From Amoebophrya sp. A120 (taxonomy: Eukaryota > Sar > Dinophyceae > Syndiniales > Amoebophryaceae), in assembly GCA_905178155.1 (NCBI GenBank), contig CAJINV010000005.1, positions 6,435,207-6,499,206 of the forward strand: a DNA stretch of 64,000 bases, read 5' to 3'. Positions 1 through 11,946 of this stretch are shown here, piece by piece. Position 1 is the stretch's first letter. The number at the start of each line of letters is the position of its first letter. The notes beneath the pieces were generated by a model. That model was not told the origin of the DNA and ran no database searches. It worked only from the letters and a program-made list of their open reading frames with translations. Both the position numbers and the translations under genes were made by a program.

Positions 1-1
1 T

Positions 2-3000
2 GTGAGCTCTCCCTTGCTTTTCGCTTCTCTTCTTCCGCTAAAGATTGTGCTTCTCGAATCGTCTCTTGGATTCTCCGCTGTTCCAGTTCTTGGTCAAACT
101 GGGGGCCTCGGCCGATCACCAAATCGGACGAAGAGGAGGAGGAGACAACATCATCGGCGGTGTTTTCCTCATGCTCCCTCCATCCTCTGTTCTCATACAG
201 TTCCGGAGACAGAAACTCCATTTTCCCGATCATTTTCTCGACCCGCTTCCCAGCCGCTTCCATCTTCCGCTGCAAGTCCGTGTCGATCTGCGTTAAGACT
301 TTCGGGGATAAATGGTTTTTATCAATGAGGTTCTGAAGATCAAATTCGTTGAACTCCTGTTTTTCTGCTAGTTGTTTTTGGAGAGAAAATTCCTGTTCTT
401 CAATCGTCATTTCCCCGTAGTTGCGAAGAAACTCTGGGTTGTCGATTTCTATTCCGAAGTTTTCCGTTTCTAATTTTTCCAATTCTAATTTCAATTCGTA
501 TTCATCGTAATCTGTCACACCCCCTGGCTTCTGCTCGTCTAAGTAAAATCGCTTCAGTTGTTCTGCTTTTTGGAGTCTTTTTTCTTGGATCACGTTCTGG
601 AAGAAGTCTCTGCGGAGCTGTTTGTCGCGGGTGGGAAAGTCCCAGATGTTGGTATTTTCTTGGTCGGTTGTTGTTTGCGCCTCATTCTCATGGTCCAACA
701 TTTGTTTCAGACCATCGCCGTCGTCGTGTTTTCTTCGCGTTACTTGCGTCTGCTCCATCTCTGCCTTCAACCTCTCCAGCGCTTCCTTGATCCGGCCGGG
801 TGAAGCGATATCCAGCGGGTGGACGGATATGCGTTGCAAATCTGTCTGGGTCTGCAAACTTGTGATGCTGGTTGGCGAATCTTGACGACGCGCCAATTGA
901 TGGCCCAGCATGACAGGTTTCGGAGGTACTAGGTGTTGTAAATTCTGCATGCGAAACTGCGTTTTTGCATGACAGAAAAGTGAGGCTCCTTTTGGATGAC
1001 GTGCATGACAGTTTTGAGAATCATGCTACCCGAGCATCACAAGTCGCGCACTCTCCCGGACCCAGACATATTTGCGATGCATAACGGAAACCACAGATCG
1101 ACTGTCGTTACTGTTGGCGTCGTCCCAGTCCACAGAAGTTTCTTCGTCATAGAAACGCTTTTTCGATTTGAAGTTGTTTTTTATCGTATTGTTCAGCATC
1201 GGTATCTGCGACGCAATGGGGTGCTCGATCCGGTGGAGGGTTGTCGGGTGGAGAGGCTGTCGCTGTAGTTCTTGCTTATTGATACTTTCGTCCTGCTCGG
1301 TGGAATTTGTATTGCGATTTTTCATCCCAAGACCACTGTCGCTGTCGTGCTGGGACAGTTCGTCGTGAACAGATCCATCTTCACCGCCCTCGCCGGCGCC
1401 CAACTCCCGAAAGCTGGATACAACCACAGTTTCGACGAAACTCCTCGCCGCTTTCCGGCCTTCGAACCAATCCAACCGGTCTTGCAGTTCTTTTTGGATT
1501 TCCTCGTTTGCGATGCGGTCGCAGGACGCTTGGAGGACGGAGTGGACGTAGGAGTGGATGATGTGAGCCTGGAGTTGATGATGTTCCGCATGTTCTAGTA
1601 GTTGGTCCTTCTCACCATCTTGTTCATCTTCCGACGGTAAAAATGCTTCCACAATGTCGACTGCAGGAGCTGCACCAGATCCAGAACTACGAGCATGCGT
1701 CTTCATCTTCCCCTGACGTTCTTCAGACATCAACCTGGAAGACGCAGAGGCAGATGAACTCGCACTGTCACTGCTGCTAGAGCTGGAAAATATTGAACCA
1801 CCACCGCCACGCCTCCTCCGCGCAGCACGACTTGCTTTCTCCAAGTTCCGTCTTCCCAGTTCGCGGGCCAACTGGTCCTGGCTCGGCTGCACGATGTCCG
1901 AAGGACGGGCGGTCGGGGACAAGCCAAAAGTAGAAGCGGAAGCTTTTTGTAATGCTGCACCGGCTCTTCTTGCGGGAACACCGGTTCTCCTGTCATGCGC
2001 AATATCCACCCTGACAACCGGCGACTCCAGTCGGTCCTCCAGCTGTAACAGTTCGTCCTCGCCGTCGTAGTTCTTCTCCCTAGTACTGGAAAGATTCCTA
2101 TTCTCGCCATGAGGAAGATTCTTCTCATAATATCTCCCGCTGCTCCCCTGCAGCTCCAAATCGCCAGTCGCCTGGTACAGATTCCACTTCAAATTCTCCG
2201 CCCGCTCCGCCCAATATTTCCTCCACGACTTCAGTCGCTGCTTCATATCCTGTCGAAACTCTTTCGCCCGGTTTTTGAAGAAGTAGTCGTAGATAGTCTC
2301 GCGGAAAAATTTTCGGAAATTTTTGTCCAACTCTTTTCTCACTTCCCTCCCGTATTCTTTTTCGAACCCGAAGGGAGAATTGTCGAAAGAAGGACTGTCG
2401 TGAGTTGTTGTTTCCTCGTTATGTTCAAGGTCTCCGATGGCTTGTTGTTCTACTGTTCCTACTTCACTATCCGCTGTCTTGTTCCGGTTTTTTCCAACTA
2501 CCTTCCCGCTCTTCATTTTCGAACTACCGCCTGCTCTTTTCGTCCTGCAACAAAACCTAATCCTCGGTACACCCAAACAGCAGCAACACCAGCACCCGTA
2601 GCACATCCCGTAAAACACCCCCTTGGCTCGCGCGTCAACGACTCTGGTGTCGAAGTTTTTGTTTTCGACGAAGTACGGTCGCCAACAGAAGTGCTTCAAG
2701 CAGCAGTAGTCGAAACAGGTGGTCAAGTAGTACTCCTTCGGGCGCTTCTCGATCTCCTCCACGGTCCTGAGGATCTTCCGCATGTGCAGGAAGATTAAAC
2801 CGGAGAGTAAAAAGATGGCGAGGAGCGTCATCGGGACAATGACTTTCAAGAAGTGCCATTGGTTGTACCACAGGAATTGGTCACTGGTGTCTTCCGTGTT
2901 TCTCGTATCTAAGTTGTTGGGCGCCGGGTAGAAGTAGAGGGTGATGTTCCCGACTTTCACCTCTCTTCGGAGTATGTGGTTAGACTGCCAGGTAGTGGTG

Positions 3001-3044
3001 GTGGTGGTGGTAGTGGTGGTGTTGAGAGACAGAAGTGCGGACAT
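2..3044 (-). CDS. G1: single-pass membrane / coiled-coil protein, partial at left edge
   Basis: Exons 1084..3044 and 2..822, joined across the family A introner at 828-1083; the frame continues as SVVSV|HPLDIASPG. The start is the ATG at 3044. A poly-Thr tract (residues 9-18) comes from a GTG microsatellite. One clear transmembrane helix lies at about residues 65-87 (LKVIVPMTLLAIFLLSGLIF), followed by a Cys-rich stretch at about 110-166 that could be membrane-associated or lipid-modified. The rest is charged and Ser-rich. The second exon is highly charged coiled coil (EELKLELEKLE-like heptads) and has no ATG of its own, so it would be missed by start-based ORF calling. It is still open at base 2, so the C-terminus lies outside the window. 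I do not recognise the family. Confidence 0.8.
828..1083. mobile_element. Introner A in G1
   Basis: Ends TATGCGTTGCAAATCTG and, inverted, TATGCATCGCAAATATG, followed inward by the family A core GTCTGGGTC. Flanked by ACGGA on both sides. Removing the element and one ACGGA joins the two G1 exons in frame. Confidence 0.9.
2995..3024. repeat. GTG/CAC trinucleotide microsatellite
   Basis: Near-perfect GTG repeat inside the first exon of G1, read on the minus strand as a run of Thr codons. Confidence 0.9.
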
Positions 3045-3648
3045 CTTGAAGCGTGAGGCTTTGACCCTTGTTGGTTCGTAAAAGTAAAACTGTTTAGATG
3101 CTGTTGAAAAAAACTTTTACTCAATAGAGCAAGGACCACGACGCACAGCTTGTTCTACAAAAACTACACACTACTGACGCTCTAGCAGAATCCTAGTGTT
3201 GCAAATAGCGAGATCATAACATCGGCCGACTTCGCACTTTGAATGTTGACGCACTTGCTTTACTAGCAATCCATGACAACGCGAGGCGAATACGGCGAAA
3301 CCTAGTCACAAAAGCAACACGACTCGACGACAAATGCCAGACACAACTTCGATAGTACACGAATTTATGACTCGACGAACGATACGAACGATATATGGTT
3401 TGAAAAAAAAAGAGAAAACTGCGAAACAACGCTTTTGTTTTGCGGCGACCGGAGGAGAAAATGACCAGACTCGTGGACCTGATTCGACGAGAACTGGAGG
3501 GATAGAACAAGCACCAACGCTTCTACTTTCAGGTGGTGTTACTTCGATCGTGGCTGTACCCTATCCTATGGAAAGGATAACGATAAGGAAAGAAATAGTG
3601 TCGCTTTCATATCAATTTGCAACGAATATACGTGCAATCCGCTGCTCT
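3045..3648. other. Intergenic gap G1/G2
   Basis: About 600 bases with only short, unconvincing frames. It should hold the 3' end of G2 and the 5' flank of G1. I see no repeat or element. Confidence 0.6.
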
Positions 3649-5103
3649 TCATTTACTTCTGTCGTCTTTGACGACAAAGTGGCACACGTCGCGCAATGTG
3701 ACACTTTCTTTCACCTTTTCGCCAGTATCTTTATTCACGTACTTTATTTTCACATAGTCCTTATCCTTATCCACCTCCAGCACGTCGACGATACTGTGTT
3801 CCAGCTTCTCATTCCCGGTTCTTATCCTCTTCGCCTGCTTTGCGTCTATTGGCAAAGTTGGCTCCAAGTACTTTTCGGAGATATTCTCATAAACATTCTG
3901 CTTGATCTTCACACTGGCGCGGATTTTTCCGGACGAGGAGGACGTGTCGATGGTCAACACCTCGCCTTTCTTGCAGTAGATCGCACTCATTCTCTCGTCG
4001 GTCACTTTCACGACTAAACCAGGGAGAAGCCACGTTTTATTCACAGCGTCGTCGTTACTTTTTCTCCTTCGCTTATTCGACGCAAAAGTAGTAGAATCGG
4101 CTTCTTTGCCTTGTTCACCATTAGCTACAGTTTTCTCCTTCTTCTTCTCCTCCTCTGCTGCGGGTGGTGCTGGTACTACCAAAAAATCCGTCGGTAACAG
4201 AACATCCTGTGCCCCTAAACCTAACCCCTTTCGCTTCCACGCGTTTTGTTCAACCATCTGCACGTGGTGTTTCTTCGGATCGTAGCCTAAACCGCGGAGG
4301 TACGCGAGTCCAAAATCCTGGATGGGTAAGTTCTCGAAGTCGTCTTGCCGCATATCGGATTGTTTTGCGGAAGCATTTTTATCTGTGTGTTTGTCCTTGT
4401 CCGCCAGAATTGGCCGGGAGGAAGAGGAAGCGGAGGTAGTTGGTTTTTTGACGTTCAAGAACAAGGATTTCTTCAGCTTCATCTTCGGATCTTGTTCAGG
4501 CTCTTCTTCTTTCTTCTGGTTCTCGTCGGTCTTTATGTTGTTTTCAGCATTTGTAATTGTTGTACTCGTCTCTCCAGTACCACCAGCTGCGACCACGCTA
4601 TTCGCTGCAGGAGCTCCTGCGCCGTTGTCCTTCTCCACCTGCGCAGCTTTCGCTAAACCCATAATGGGCGCGATGGTTTCTAGCTTCGCCGTGTTGGTCA
4701 GCAAGTTGATTTCCCCGTTCGCATCCTTATTTTGCAATTCCGCGAGAATCGCCGCCGCCGCGTCTTGGTCGGTGGTTTTCCCACCTGTTTCCTTGCTCTC
4801 CGTGTCCAAATTGATGATGTTTTTGTTCTCGCTTGCAGCTTTATCCGGGTCGTCAGTGTCCACTGCCATCGCTTTTCTCCTCCTCTCCTCCCGCAGCTTC
4901 TGGAGCGCTTCATCCTGCTGCTTCAACGCCTCTAGATCTAGGCCAAAGTCGAGTTTTGGTAGGTTCCTTAGGTTGATGTCCACCGAGCCGTCGAACGTCG
5001 TTATGGTTTCGACTTTCGACTCCTCTTTGTACTGCGCGCCGACGTTTTCTCTTTTCGGCTGGATGTCTGCCGCGGTCTTCTTGAAGGAGAATCCTTTGAA
5101 CAT
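3649..5103 (-). CDS. GPKOW: G2: GPKOW / Spp2 / MOS2-type G-patch and KOW splicing protein
   Basis: A 484-residue, intron-free protein starting at the first in-frame ATG (5103; the frame is open upstream but without ATG). Residues about 253-300 match the Spp2-type G-patch: FENLPIQDFGLAYLRGLGY, a variable loop, then RKGLGLGAQ. Residues about 355-410 begin WLLPGLVVKV and hold a KOW-like barrel segment, and a second KOW-like block ends the protein at about 434-480. This order and length match human GPKOW and plant MOS2. In this family the G-patch binds and activates the DEAH helicase Prp2/DHX16 in the spliceosome, so a nuclear splicing role is expected. The N-terminal half is charged and low in complexity. 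It is one of only three genes here without an introner. Confidence 0.9.
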   Translation of the reverse strand: MFKGFSFKKTAADIQPKRENVGAQYKEESKVETITTFDGSVDINLRNLPKLDFGLDLEALKQQDEALQKLREERRRKAMAVDTDDPDKAASENKNIINLDTESKETGGKTTDQDAAAAILAELQNKDANGEINLLTNTAKLETIAPIMGLAKAAQVEKDNGAGAPAANSVVAAGGTGETSTTITNAENNIKTDENQKKEEEPEQDPKMKLKKSLFLNVKKPTTSASSSSRPILADKDKHTDKNASAKQSDMRQDDFENLPIQDFGLAYLRGLGYDPKKHHVQMVEQNAWKRKGLGLGAQDVLLPTDFLVVPAPPAAEEEKKKEKTVANGEQGKEADSTTFASNKRRRKSNDDAVNKTWLLPGLVVKVTDERMSAIYCKKGEVLTIDTSSSSGKIRASVKIKQNVYENISEKYLEPTLPIDAKQAKRIRTGNEKLEHSIVDVLEVDKDKDYVKIKYVNKDTGEKVKESVTLRDVCHFVVKDDRSK

Positions 5104-6018
5104 TTTGAGGATGTTAGACTGGGGAAATAAACTTGTGATGCTGGTAGTACTTAGGTCGTGCCAGAAAAATGAATGACTATGAAAGTTGTACAGACATATC
5201 CTATTTCTGTCGCCTCCTGGTCGCTGTGGTTGTGTTTGAAAAAGAGTGGATTGCGTTTGGGTAGTCACGTTAACTGAGTTTTCGTATATTTTGGAAAACG
5301 AGAAGCCAAAGGCGATGGACTTCTTCTGGTCGTATTGATGGAAAGAACTTCTCGAAGGATCACATTTCTTTGCTCTTGATCTACGATTACGGTTTGAAGG
5401 AGATTTTGACCATAACAGGAAGGGATCGCCTAAGTACTTCGGAACCAAGCAATTTTGCCTTTGATCCGATTTATTGGACTTGTGTGAAACTAAACCATTC
5501 TTAACGTCGAACAGAGCATTGTTCACGGCCTTGTTCTGCGTCCACCACGGCCAGGGCGCGAATTTTTTCGGATATTTTTCATTTTTTCAGAAGTTGTGTA
5601 CAGTCGGTTTCAACTTTCGCGCATCGTGCAAACCTGCGTCTGCTCGCCGTCGCTCGAGCCTTCAATACAATACAGCTTTATAATTCGCGATGAATCGTAA
5701 CAATTATCGAAAATGCAACAAAGCAGTAGATACAAAAATCCGCCTGCCAATCCGCACAATTTTTCCGATCCTTTGGTGTCTTTCTTCGAAACAACTACGT
5801 GCTTGTACAGTGAAACTGGTTTTGCTTTTTGATAAAATTCAAAATTTTACAGCTAGCGACCTGCGCATGATCTTCAGAGATCTTCTCCTAGTATCCTCCT
5901 ATTTTTACACGACGACAGGTGCTAAGGCTGACTAGTGCAGATTGTTCTTGAAGAGCATGATTACTATGCCCCTGTAGTTGCCTACCAGCCCGACAAACTG
6001 TTCATCCTCTCCCCCTAC
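5104..6018. other. Intergenic gap G2/G3
   Basis: About 900 bases. The frame in line with G2 stays open for about 140 codons upstream but has no ATG. Otherwise nothing recognisable. Confidence 0.55.
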
Positions 6019-7579
6019 TTACTTCTTCACCCGTTTGCTCGGTCGGATGGCATATCCACTGCAAACATGTCTGGGTCTGGAAAGATGCCACGAATTTGTG
6101 TTGCTGAGCCTTGCATGACGGAGCGATGCTTCGTACGACATGAACGCATCACAAATTTTTCGGTTGGTATTGCAAGTTCCACCGTGTTTTGCATGACAGA
6201 CAGGCTTCCAGCACGACAAAGACCGTGGTCAACATTCGTATTCATGCATTACAGATCTCGCTGTCTTTCAGAATTGTGCATCACAGATCCAGATCCACAC
6301 ATATTTGCGATGCATATGGGAAACGCGCAGTCATCTTCTCCGTCGTCCATGGTCGAGCTGCTCATGTAGAACATTTCATCCAGACCCGTGGAGGTTCCGC
6401 AATACAAATCGTCATTTCCCCCGTCGTACATGTCGAAATCGTCCGAGACCGAAACCTATGGATATGCAAAAGCATCGCACAAGTTGTATTGCAATACAAA
6501 TTTGCTGGTATAGAGAAAAACTGAGTTTGTCATGCAGGTTCAGGTCACAAACAAGATCTGTCATGCAAAAAATGCAAGTAGTGCGATACTTTTTGCAAAC
6601 GATAACCCCTCCTCATCATCTTCGTCCGACATCTCCTGCAACCCGAGCTGCGTCTGGTCCTCCGAGATTGGCGAAGTGGCGTTTTTGATCGCTAACTTTA
6701 TCGTGTCCTGGGGCTGCATCAACCCGGTCGTAGGATGCTGGGAAGTAGTACTCGGGATTTGGAACTCGTAGAACACGGTCGTTGTGGTGTCATTACTGTG
6801 TTTGCTGGAACAAGACGACTTCAACCCGGAAGATTCGAACCCGATGCCGCCACCGTTGGAGGAACAGGACGAGGACGACACGTTTCCGTCTTCCTCCGAC
6901 ATCGAGAAAACGTTGGTCGAGCACGTGCTGTCGAAATGGCCGTTGTTCATGAAAGTGCACAACTCGTCCCCCTCCCTCTCACTTGTCATGCAAAATTCCA
7001 AATCCACCCTTTGCCTGTTAGCACTGTTTGCGTGACAGATTCCGGAATGATCCAAAACAGCACTACAATCCTCTAGGAATTTGCCATGCTAACGCTGCAT
7101 CTTTGCCAGCGCTTGTGTTGCTGTTCATGCAACACAAATGAGGGGGAGGGGGAGTTGTGCACAACTCTCATATTGTTGTTCCCGTTCATGTTACTACCGC
7201 TCATCTTCGGCATCCAGAGCAAATCGTCTAATTTCTCCAGAATCACCTGCTCCGAAACGACGTGCTGGTACTCGTCTTTCAGCCAGTTGACGATCTCGGA
7301 GACCGTTGTGATGTTGCGCAATTCTTTGTTTGGTTGCAGGGCTTGCGGTGTTGTTGCAGAAGTAGTAGAAAACGCGTTGATACCAGTACTGGCAGAAGTA
7401 GCACCTCCGCTCATCTGCTGCTCGATGATTACGGTAAACGGCTTGAATTGCTTTTTTCCCCAAAGTTGGGGCTGCTTGTTCTGCTGCACCGGGACTGGCA
7501 TCATCACGTACATGCCTGAGGAAGAGGGAGGACCGCCGAGCATCGGCGCCTCACGCTTGTTACTCGACATGGAGAGCAT
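6019..7579 (-). CDS. G3: unknown low-complexity protein, four exons
   Basis: Exons 7173..7579, 6605..6942, 6317..6451 and 6019..6047 sum to 909 nt (302 residues plus stop). The start is the first in-frame ATG (MLSMSSNKREAPM). Joins read GNNN|GHFDSTC, DEEG|SVSDDF and CAFP|IRPSKRVKK-stop, all in frame after removal of three introners. A short structured-looking part (about residues 90-125, VSEIVNWLKDEYQHVVSEQVI) is followed by Ser-, Asn- and acid-rich sequence and a basic C-terminal tail. No family recognised. The last coding exon is only 29 nt. Confidence 0.75.
6053..6316. mobile_element. Introner A in G3
   Basis: Family A ends TATCCACTGCAAACATG and TATGCATCGCAAATATG with the GTCTGGGTC core on the low side. 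Flanks TGGCA and TGGGA (4 of 5). Excision gives the short basic C-terminus of G3. Confidence 0.85.
6457..6604. mobile_element. Introner C in G3
   Basis: Short element (148 bp) with family C ends around GCAAAAGCATCGCAC and its inverse GTGCGATACTTTTTGC. Flanks AAACC and ACCCC are poorly matched, but excision keeps the frame (EEG|SVSDD). Confidence 0.75.
6948..7172. mobile_element. Introner B in G3
   Basis: Family B ends: GTGCACAACTC plus a C-rich tract, inverted on the far side as GGGGGAGTTGTGCAC. Exact TTGTT flanks. Excision restores GNNN|GHFD. Confidence 0.9.
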
Positions 7580-9099
7580 ACTGGGCGGAACAGGAGGCGT
7601 TTTTGAATTCGCGATATTGATTGTACGATAAAAAAACCGTCTCAACAAAAACACGTCTTGCGCTGCTAGATCGAACTTTTTAAGAACTAGCTGCTGTAGA
7701 GCAAAGCTTTTGGGAAGTTGCAATTGCTTTCAGTTCATCGAACTTGTTCGAACCCGATTGCAGAACCAGATTGCAGACACGATCACGAATGAACATGTGC
7801 CCCCGAAGTGCAGACACGATCACGAATGAACATGAACCCACGAAGTGCATCAACACGAATTGCCACGATTCAAGTTTCTTTTTCTCCCCCACTGATTACT
7901 GACGATGAGTGTTGAAATAGTGCGAACACGACAGAAGTCTGATAGCGATGGCACTTGGTTAGCACCACGACAATCTGCAGGACTTAGAAGTAGTTCCTCA
8001 AGAAATTGATGCAGGCGCAGGCCTACCGTCCCTTATACACGACAAGCGATGTTGTTCACTGAAGTATTCAACATCACAGCGATTTCTCTTTCTTAGTCTT
8101 CACTGCTGCACATCATACGATTTCAAAATATTGCAGTCTGTTCGTCGCGACTGTTCTTACCCTCTGTCCGCAACAACTGCCGCGAGACAAGTAAGGGCTG
8201 CGACTACTTCTAGGCACTTAATAGATCATAGCACACTCGAAAAGAAAAGCCGTACCATCTTCACGCTGTCCCCTCGATTTGCTATGTGAGAAAATGGAAA
8301 GAAAGTACGTGTGAAACTCGCACTCTATCTTGCTAACCGCAGGGAGTGTTCTGAGGTGTTGTTCAAGTGGGCGCCAACTCGTTTGGCGATAAAAACCCCC
8401 ACGACGAGTTGGACCAAGTTCCAGACCCCGTACAGGGCTGCGAAGAGGAGGTACTGCATTTTTTGGGTGGATTTTCCAGTAGACGACGTTGGTCAACAAC
8501 TATCCGAGCGAGACAGCCCTTACTATTCCCGTTTGTACCTACTTACGGGTCACCAGTGTTTACGAATATAAACCTACGGGTAGAGCTGCATTATCACGGG
8601 AAGCTCCTGGAGAGTTGGTCGTGGTTGATACGATTCAGATTGACAGGCGCTTTAGGATCCCTCGTGGGTGCAGTTAGATTGGAAGACTGTTCGATACCGA
8701 TTCGACTGCAGCTAGAAAAGTACTTCTGCGTGTGGTCTCGTATGCTACCAAAAGCTTCAGGCAAAGAACTGCAGTAAACAAAAAACGCGAGGAGCTGAAC
8801 CGATCTGCTTTTGCCTGTGCCCAAGAAATAAACCGAATGACGTTCTGTAAACCGAAAATTTTTCGCAGCTCGTAGGCTCGTTTACCACTCTTGCCACAAC
8901 GAGTGCTAGTACTCTGTCAGAACACCGTAGACTCGACGTCGGTACGAAGTTGTGAGTTACTGCTGGTGTGGGTTGAACTTGAAGTTGTGCGCAATGGCCA
9001 TAAAAGTACAGATACACGGAAAACAAGGTCACAACTCGTTCCGCACACCGTAGAGCTGTTGTGCAACACGACAAATCAATACGTGTTTCATCTTTAACT
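7580..9099. other. Intergenic gap G3/G4
   Basis: About 1.5 kb with no convincing coding frame on either strand. Holds one two-copy tandem repeat (7772-7845). Confidence 0.55.
7772..7845. repeat. 37-bp tandem repeat, two copies
   Basis: The unit begins TGCAGACACGATCACGAATG and repeats at 7772 and 7809 with a few mismatches at its end. Confidence 0.9.
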
Positions 9100-10665
9100 T
9101 TATCCTTCCACCGCAAAGTCGTTCATTCCGAGCCACGGGAATTCCGCGTGTGGCTTCTTCTCCTCCACCAAACTCTTTTTCAAGCAGTAGTTGAAACTCC
9201 CGTTCCCCAGCCTCGCATTCTCCCCGACGGGGGCGGAAAACTCCCGCACTTTTCCCCTTCCATCCCGCAAATACCAAATCCCGTCCTTCCCGGTAATTCC
9301 CCCGCATAAAGGCGTGTTCTATTCTGAGTAAAAACGTCCCCACCCTAGAGCTGTCATGCGGTTTTGCCTCTACAGGAATATTTGTAATCCGCATCCCTAT
9401 AAGATGAGGCATGTCTAGTCGACGTGTATAATTCGCATATATTTGTAATGCTGTAAACAGGATAAGCGGATGGGTTTCTGATGCGGCTGTCCTTCGACAA
9501 ACATGCACCACACTACGCACTGAAACTTGTCATGCGTGACTTCCAAAACTTGGAGATTTGTGTTGCAGATGTACCAATCGTTGACTATGGGGTGGGGACG
9601 TTTTATTTGCTCAGGATATGGTCGCGCACAGTTTCTCCGCGTTCGTCCTTTCAATAACCGCACAATCGGACTGCAGGTTGTTATGCATTGCAATTATGTC
9701 TGGGTCTGGAAACTTGTGTTGCTGAAGCTTGCATTGCAGAGTAGCCACATTTACGGCATAACAGCATCAGAAATTTTGCGAGGCTCATTGCATATTCATT
9801 CGTAAAACGCATCACAAATTGGCGTCCAGCACGACAAAAAAGCTGGCCCATCGCATTCATGCATTACAGATCCCTCTGCCCTTCCAAATTCGCATCACAA
9901 ATTCAGAGTCAGACATATTTGCAATGCATAGTTGTGGTTGTTCATGGATTTGCAGTTGTTTTGATCATAGTCCCACTTGAATTGTTTCACCGGACCGCGT
10001 TCCAGATACGCGTTCGCGAAGCACTTGAACAGGCTGGTGTGGTCAGTTGGTGGCGATAAAGGTGGGGAAGTGGCTAGTTCGTTGTCCTCCGGGTCGCCTT
10101 TCGGTGTATTTCCTCCTTCTTCTGGATTGTTCCCGCCCGTTTCTTCTACAGGTTCCTCCACCGGCTGCTCCGGTGGGGGTTCTAGTTCCGTATCCACCGC
10201 TTCCATCTCGGGCTCCCCCGGCCCGAGCTTCTCGTCCTGTCTCGCCTGGATTCCGTCGCACCGACTGCAGTTCGGGCGGGCTTCCGATTCTTTCCCGAGG
10301 CAGTGTTCCAGGCAATCTTCCTCCTGATTCGAGGAAGAGACGAAGACGTCCTTGATGTTCTTCAACAATGCTGCTGGGTTCAGTGCGGCGAAAGAAGTGG
10401 AAGATGAGGCAGTTTTTATGCCAGCTCGATCATGCCGGTGCAGCTTGGTGAAAAATGCAGTCTTTCTGTGGTTGGGCTTTAATACTATTTCCTCGTGGTA
10501 CCAGTCGCGTAGTGTAAGCCCGTGAAGATCCTCGTCGTGGTTAATTGCAGTGCTACTACTGTGGAAAACGTCACTCCAGGGGGACCCTGCTGCAGTTGAA
10601 CCGGATGGGAAAAAGGTCGGGAAAAACCTCGTGGCTAGGTGCTCGGAAATGTTGTTGGCCTTCAT
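9100..10665 (-). CDS. G4: unknown protein with Cys-rich C-terminal module
   Basis: Exons 9931..10665, 9619..9676 and 9100..9314 sum to 1,008 nt (335 residues). The start is the ATG of MKANNISEH. The middle is acidic and Pro-rich. The C-terminal part (about residue 225 on) carries regularly spaced Cys and reads CATTPLCGGITGKDGIWYLR, which loosely recalls PAN/apple-like Cys modules; that likeness is weak. The last exon is also open in another frame that runs to 9029, but only the frame here follows from excising the introner with one copy of its flanking repeat, and it gives the more protein-like sequence. Confidence 0.7.
9320..9618. mobile_element. Introner E in G4
   Basis: Family E ends TATTCTGAGTAAAAACGTCC and, inverted, TATCCTGAGCAAATAAAACG. 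Flanks TGTTC and TGGTC (4 of 5). Lies between exons 2 and 3 of G4. Confidence 0.85.
9682..9930. mobile_element. Introner A in G4
   Basis: Ends TATGCATTGCAATTATGTC and TATGCATTGCAAATATGTC, nearly perfect inverted repeats, with exact GTTGT flanks. Excision joins NNHN|LQSDC in frame. Confidence 0.9.
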
Positions 10666-11112
10666 CTTCTGCTTGTTGAAAGAGTGAGTGTGTAAAAAGC
10701 CCCCAAGCAATCAAGATTACGAAAGTACTTTTTTCAAGTAAAATAGCTGAGTGCAGACGAGAAATGAAAAACGAATTTCAGAAGCGAGGCATGCGCTTTT
10801 TGGTTAAAGCTCCGAAACGAGAACCAGCACGATACCATACCGTACTAAACGAAAAGGCTATCCGATGTCGATTTCATTTCTTGCACAACCAGCGAAAAAT
10901 TAATCCTCACGATAGAAAAAGCGCTAGCGATTAAGCCGAGAAATGACGAAACAGACGCAAACGCCATGCGTCAAGAAGTTGTGGCAGGGATCATTGTTCG
11001 TAGTTGTTTGCACGGCAACGTTCACTGGCTGATTTATTTCCAGTTGAAGATCATACTTTATTTGCTTTTACAGAAAAAACCTGCTTTATTTGTTATTCAA
11101 AATCGTAAATTC
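10666..11112. other. Intergenic gap G4/G5
   Basis: About 450 bases, somewhat AT-rich, with nothing recognisable. Confidence 0.55.
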
Positions 11113-11946
11113 TCAATCCTTGTCATCTTCATCATCACTGCCCGCGGATTCATCGTTGCTACTCGCGGACTTCACCGAAGCACTATCTTCGTCCAACTTC
11201 TTCTCCTTTCGCTTCTTTCCAGATCCACCGCTCGAATCACTATTATCCGAGTCAGAACCACTGCTCCCGATCTCTGACTTCAACAAACTCGCGTTCAATT
11301 CTTCTATCATCGCATCGTCAATATTCTTCCTCTGCAGCTTCATGACCATGTTATGCACCCCGAACGCGAACCCGAACACGGCGATGGAAGTGCCGTAAAT
11401 CACCGTTTTGAACAAGTTCTCCTGCATCAAGAGCCTGTATTTGGTCCCCGCGTTCCACCTTTCGGGTGGCATCAGCATGGTACTCGCGGACGTGGAGTAG
11501 GATTCTGGCAACGTGTACTCTCCGTCTAGAGAATCTTCGATCGGCGGAGCTGGGGGTGGTAAATACGCGTTCGCCTGGGCGGAGTAGGGGTAAAGAGGTA
11601 AAACGTATTTCTCCCGCTCTTCGGATGTGATCGTCACGCCATCTTGTCTTGGTTTGTTCGTTTTCTGTTGCTGTTCTATCTGCTGTTGCTGTAAATGCGC
11701 TAATGCCGCCGGGTTCTGCTGGGAATGCGGGTTGGAAGTCGGGATGGGCGGGGGGAGAGTCATGTCTTCGGCGAGAAAATTGTTCCAGGTGTAAGGGCGG
11801 GAGGGGGACTCGTCGGAATGGACGAAGGAAGTTGGAGTTGATCGGTCGCCTGCATGACAAGCTCCTTGGTACAAAAAAGCGGCATGATCAGCGTCATGGT
11901 CCTCCCCAGCAAGGAGCTCGGAAAGGACAACGTGCAGGCCTGGCAT
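11113..11946 (-). CDS. G5: single-pass membrane protein, unknown
   Basis: A 277-residue uninterrupted frame starting at ATG 11946. The N-terminal half is Pro/Gln-rich. One hydrophobic helix (about residues 178-198, TVIYGTSIAVFGFAFGVH) is followed by a Lys-rich patch and a long acidic/Ser tail (SDSDNSDSSGG, SNDESAGSDDEDD). No introner. The start is uncertain because the first 30 residues look non-conserved. Function not recognised. Confidence 0.7.
   Translation of the reverse strand: MPGLHVVLSELLAGEDHDADHAAFLYQGACHAGDRSTPTSFVHSDESPSRPYTWNNFLAEDMTLPPPIPTSNPHSQQNPAALAHLQQQQIEQQQKTNKPRQDGVTITSEEREKYVLPLYPYSAQANAYLPPPAPPIEDSLDGEYTLPESYSTSASTMLMPPERWNAGTKYRLLMQENLFKTVIYGTSIAVFGFAFGVHNMVMKLQRKNIDDAMIEELNASLLKSEIGSSGSDSDNSDSSGGSGKKRKEKKLDEDSASVKSASSNDESAGSDDEDDKD

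Noticed and set aside
9029-9520. 163-codon minus-strand open frame
   Set aside because: It reads through a family E introner end and then in the frame not supported by precise excision.
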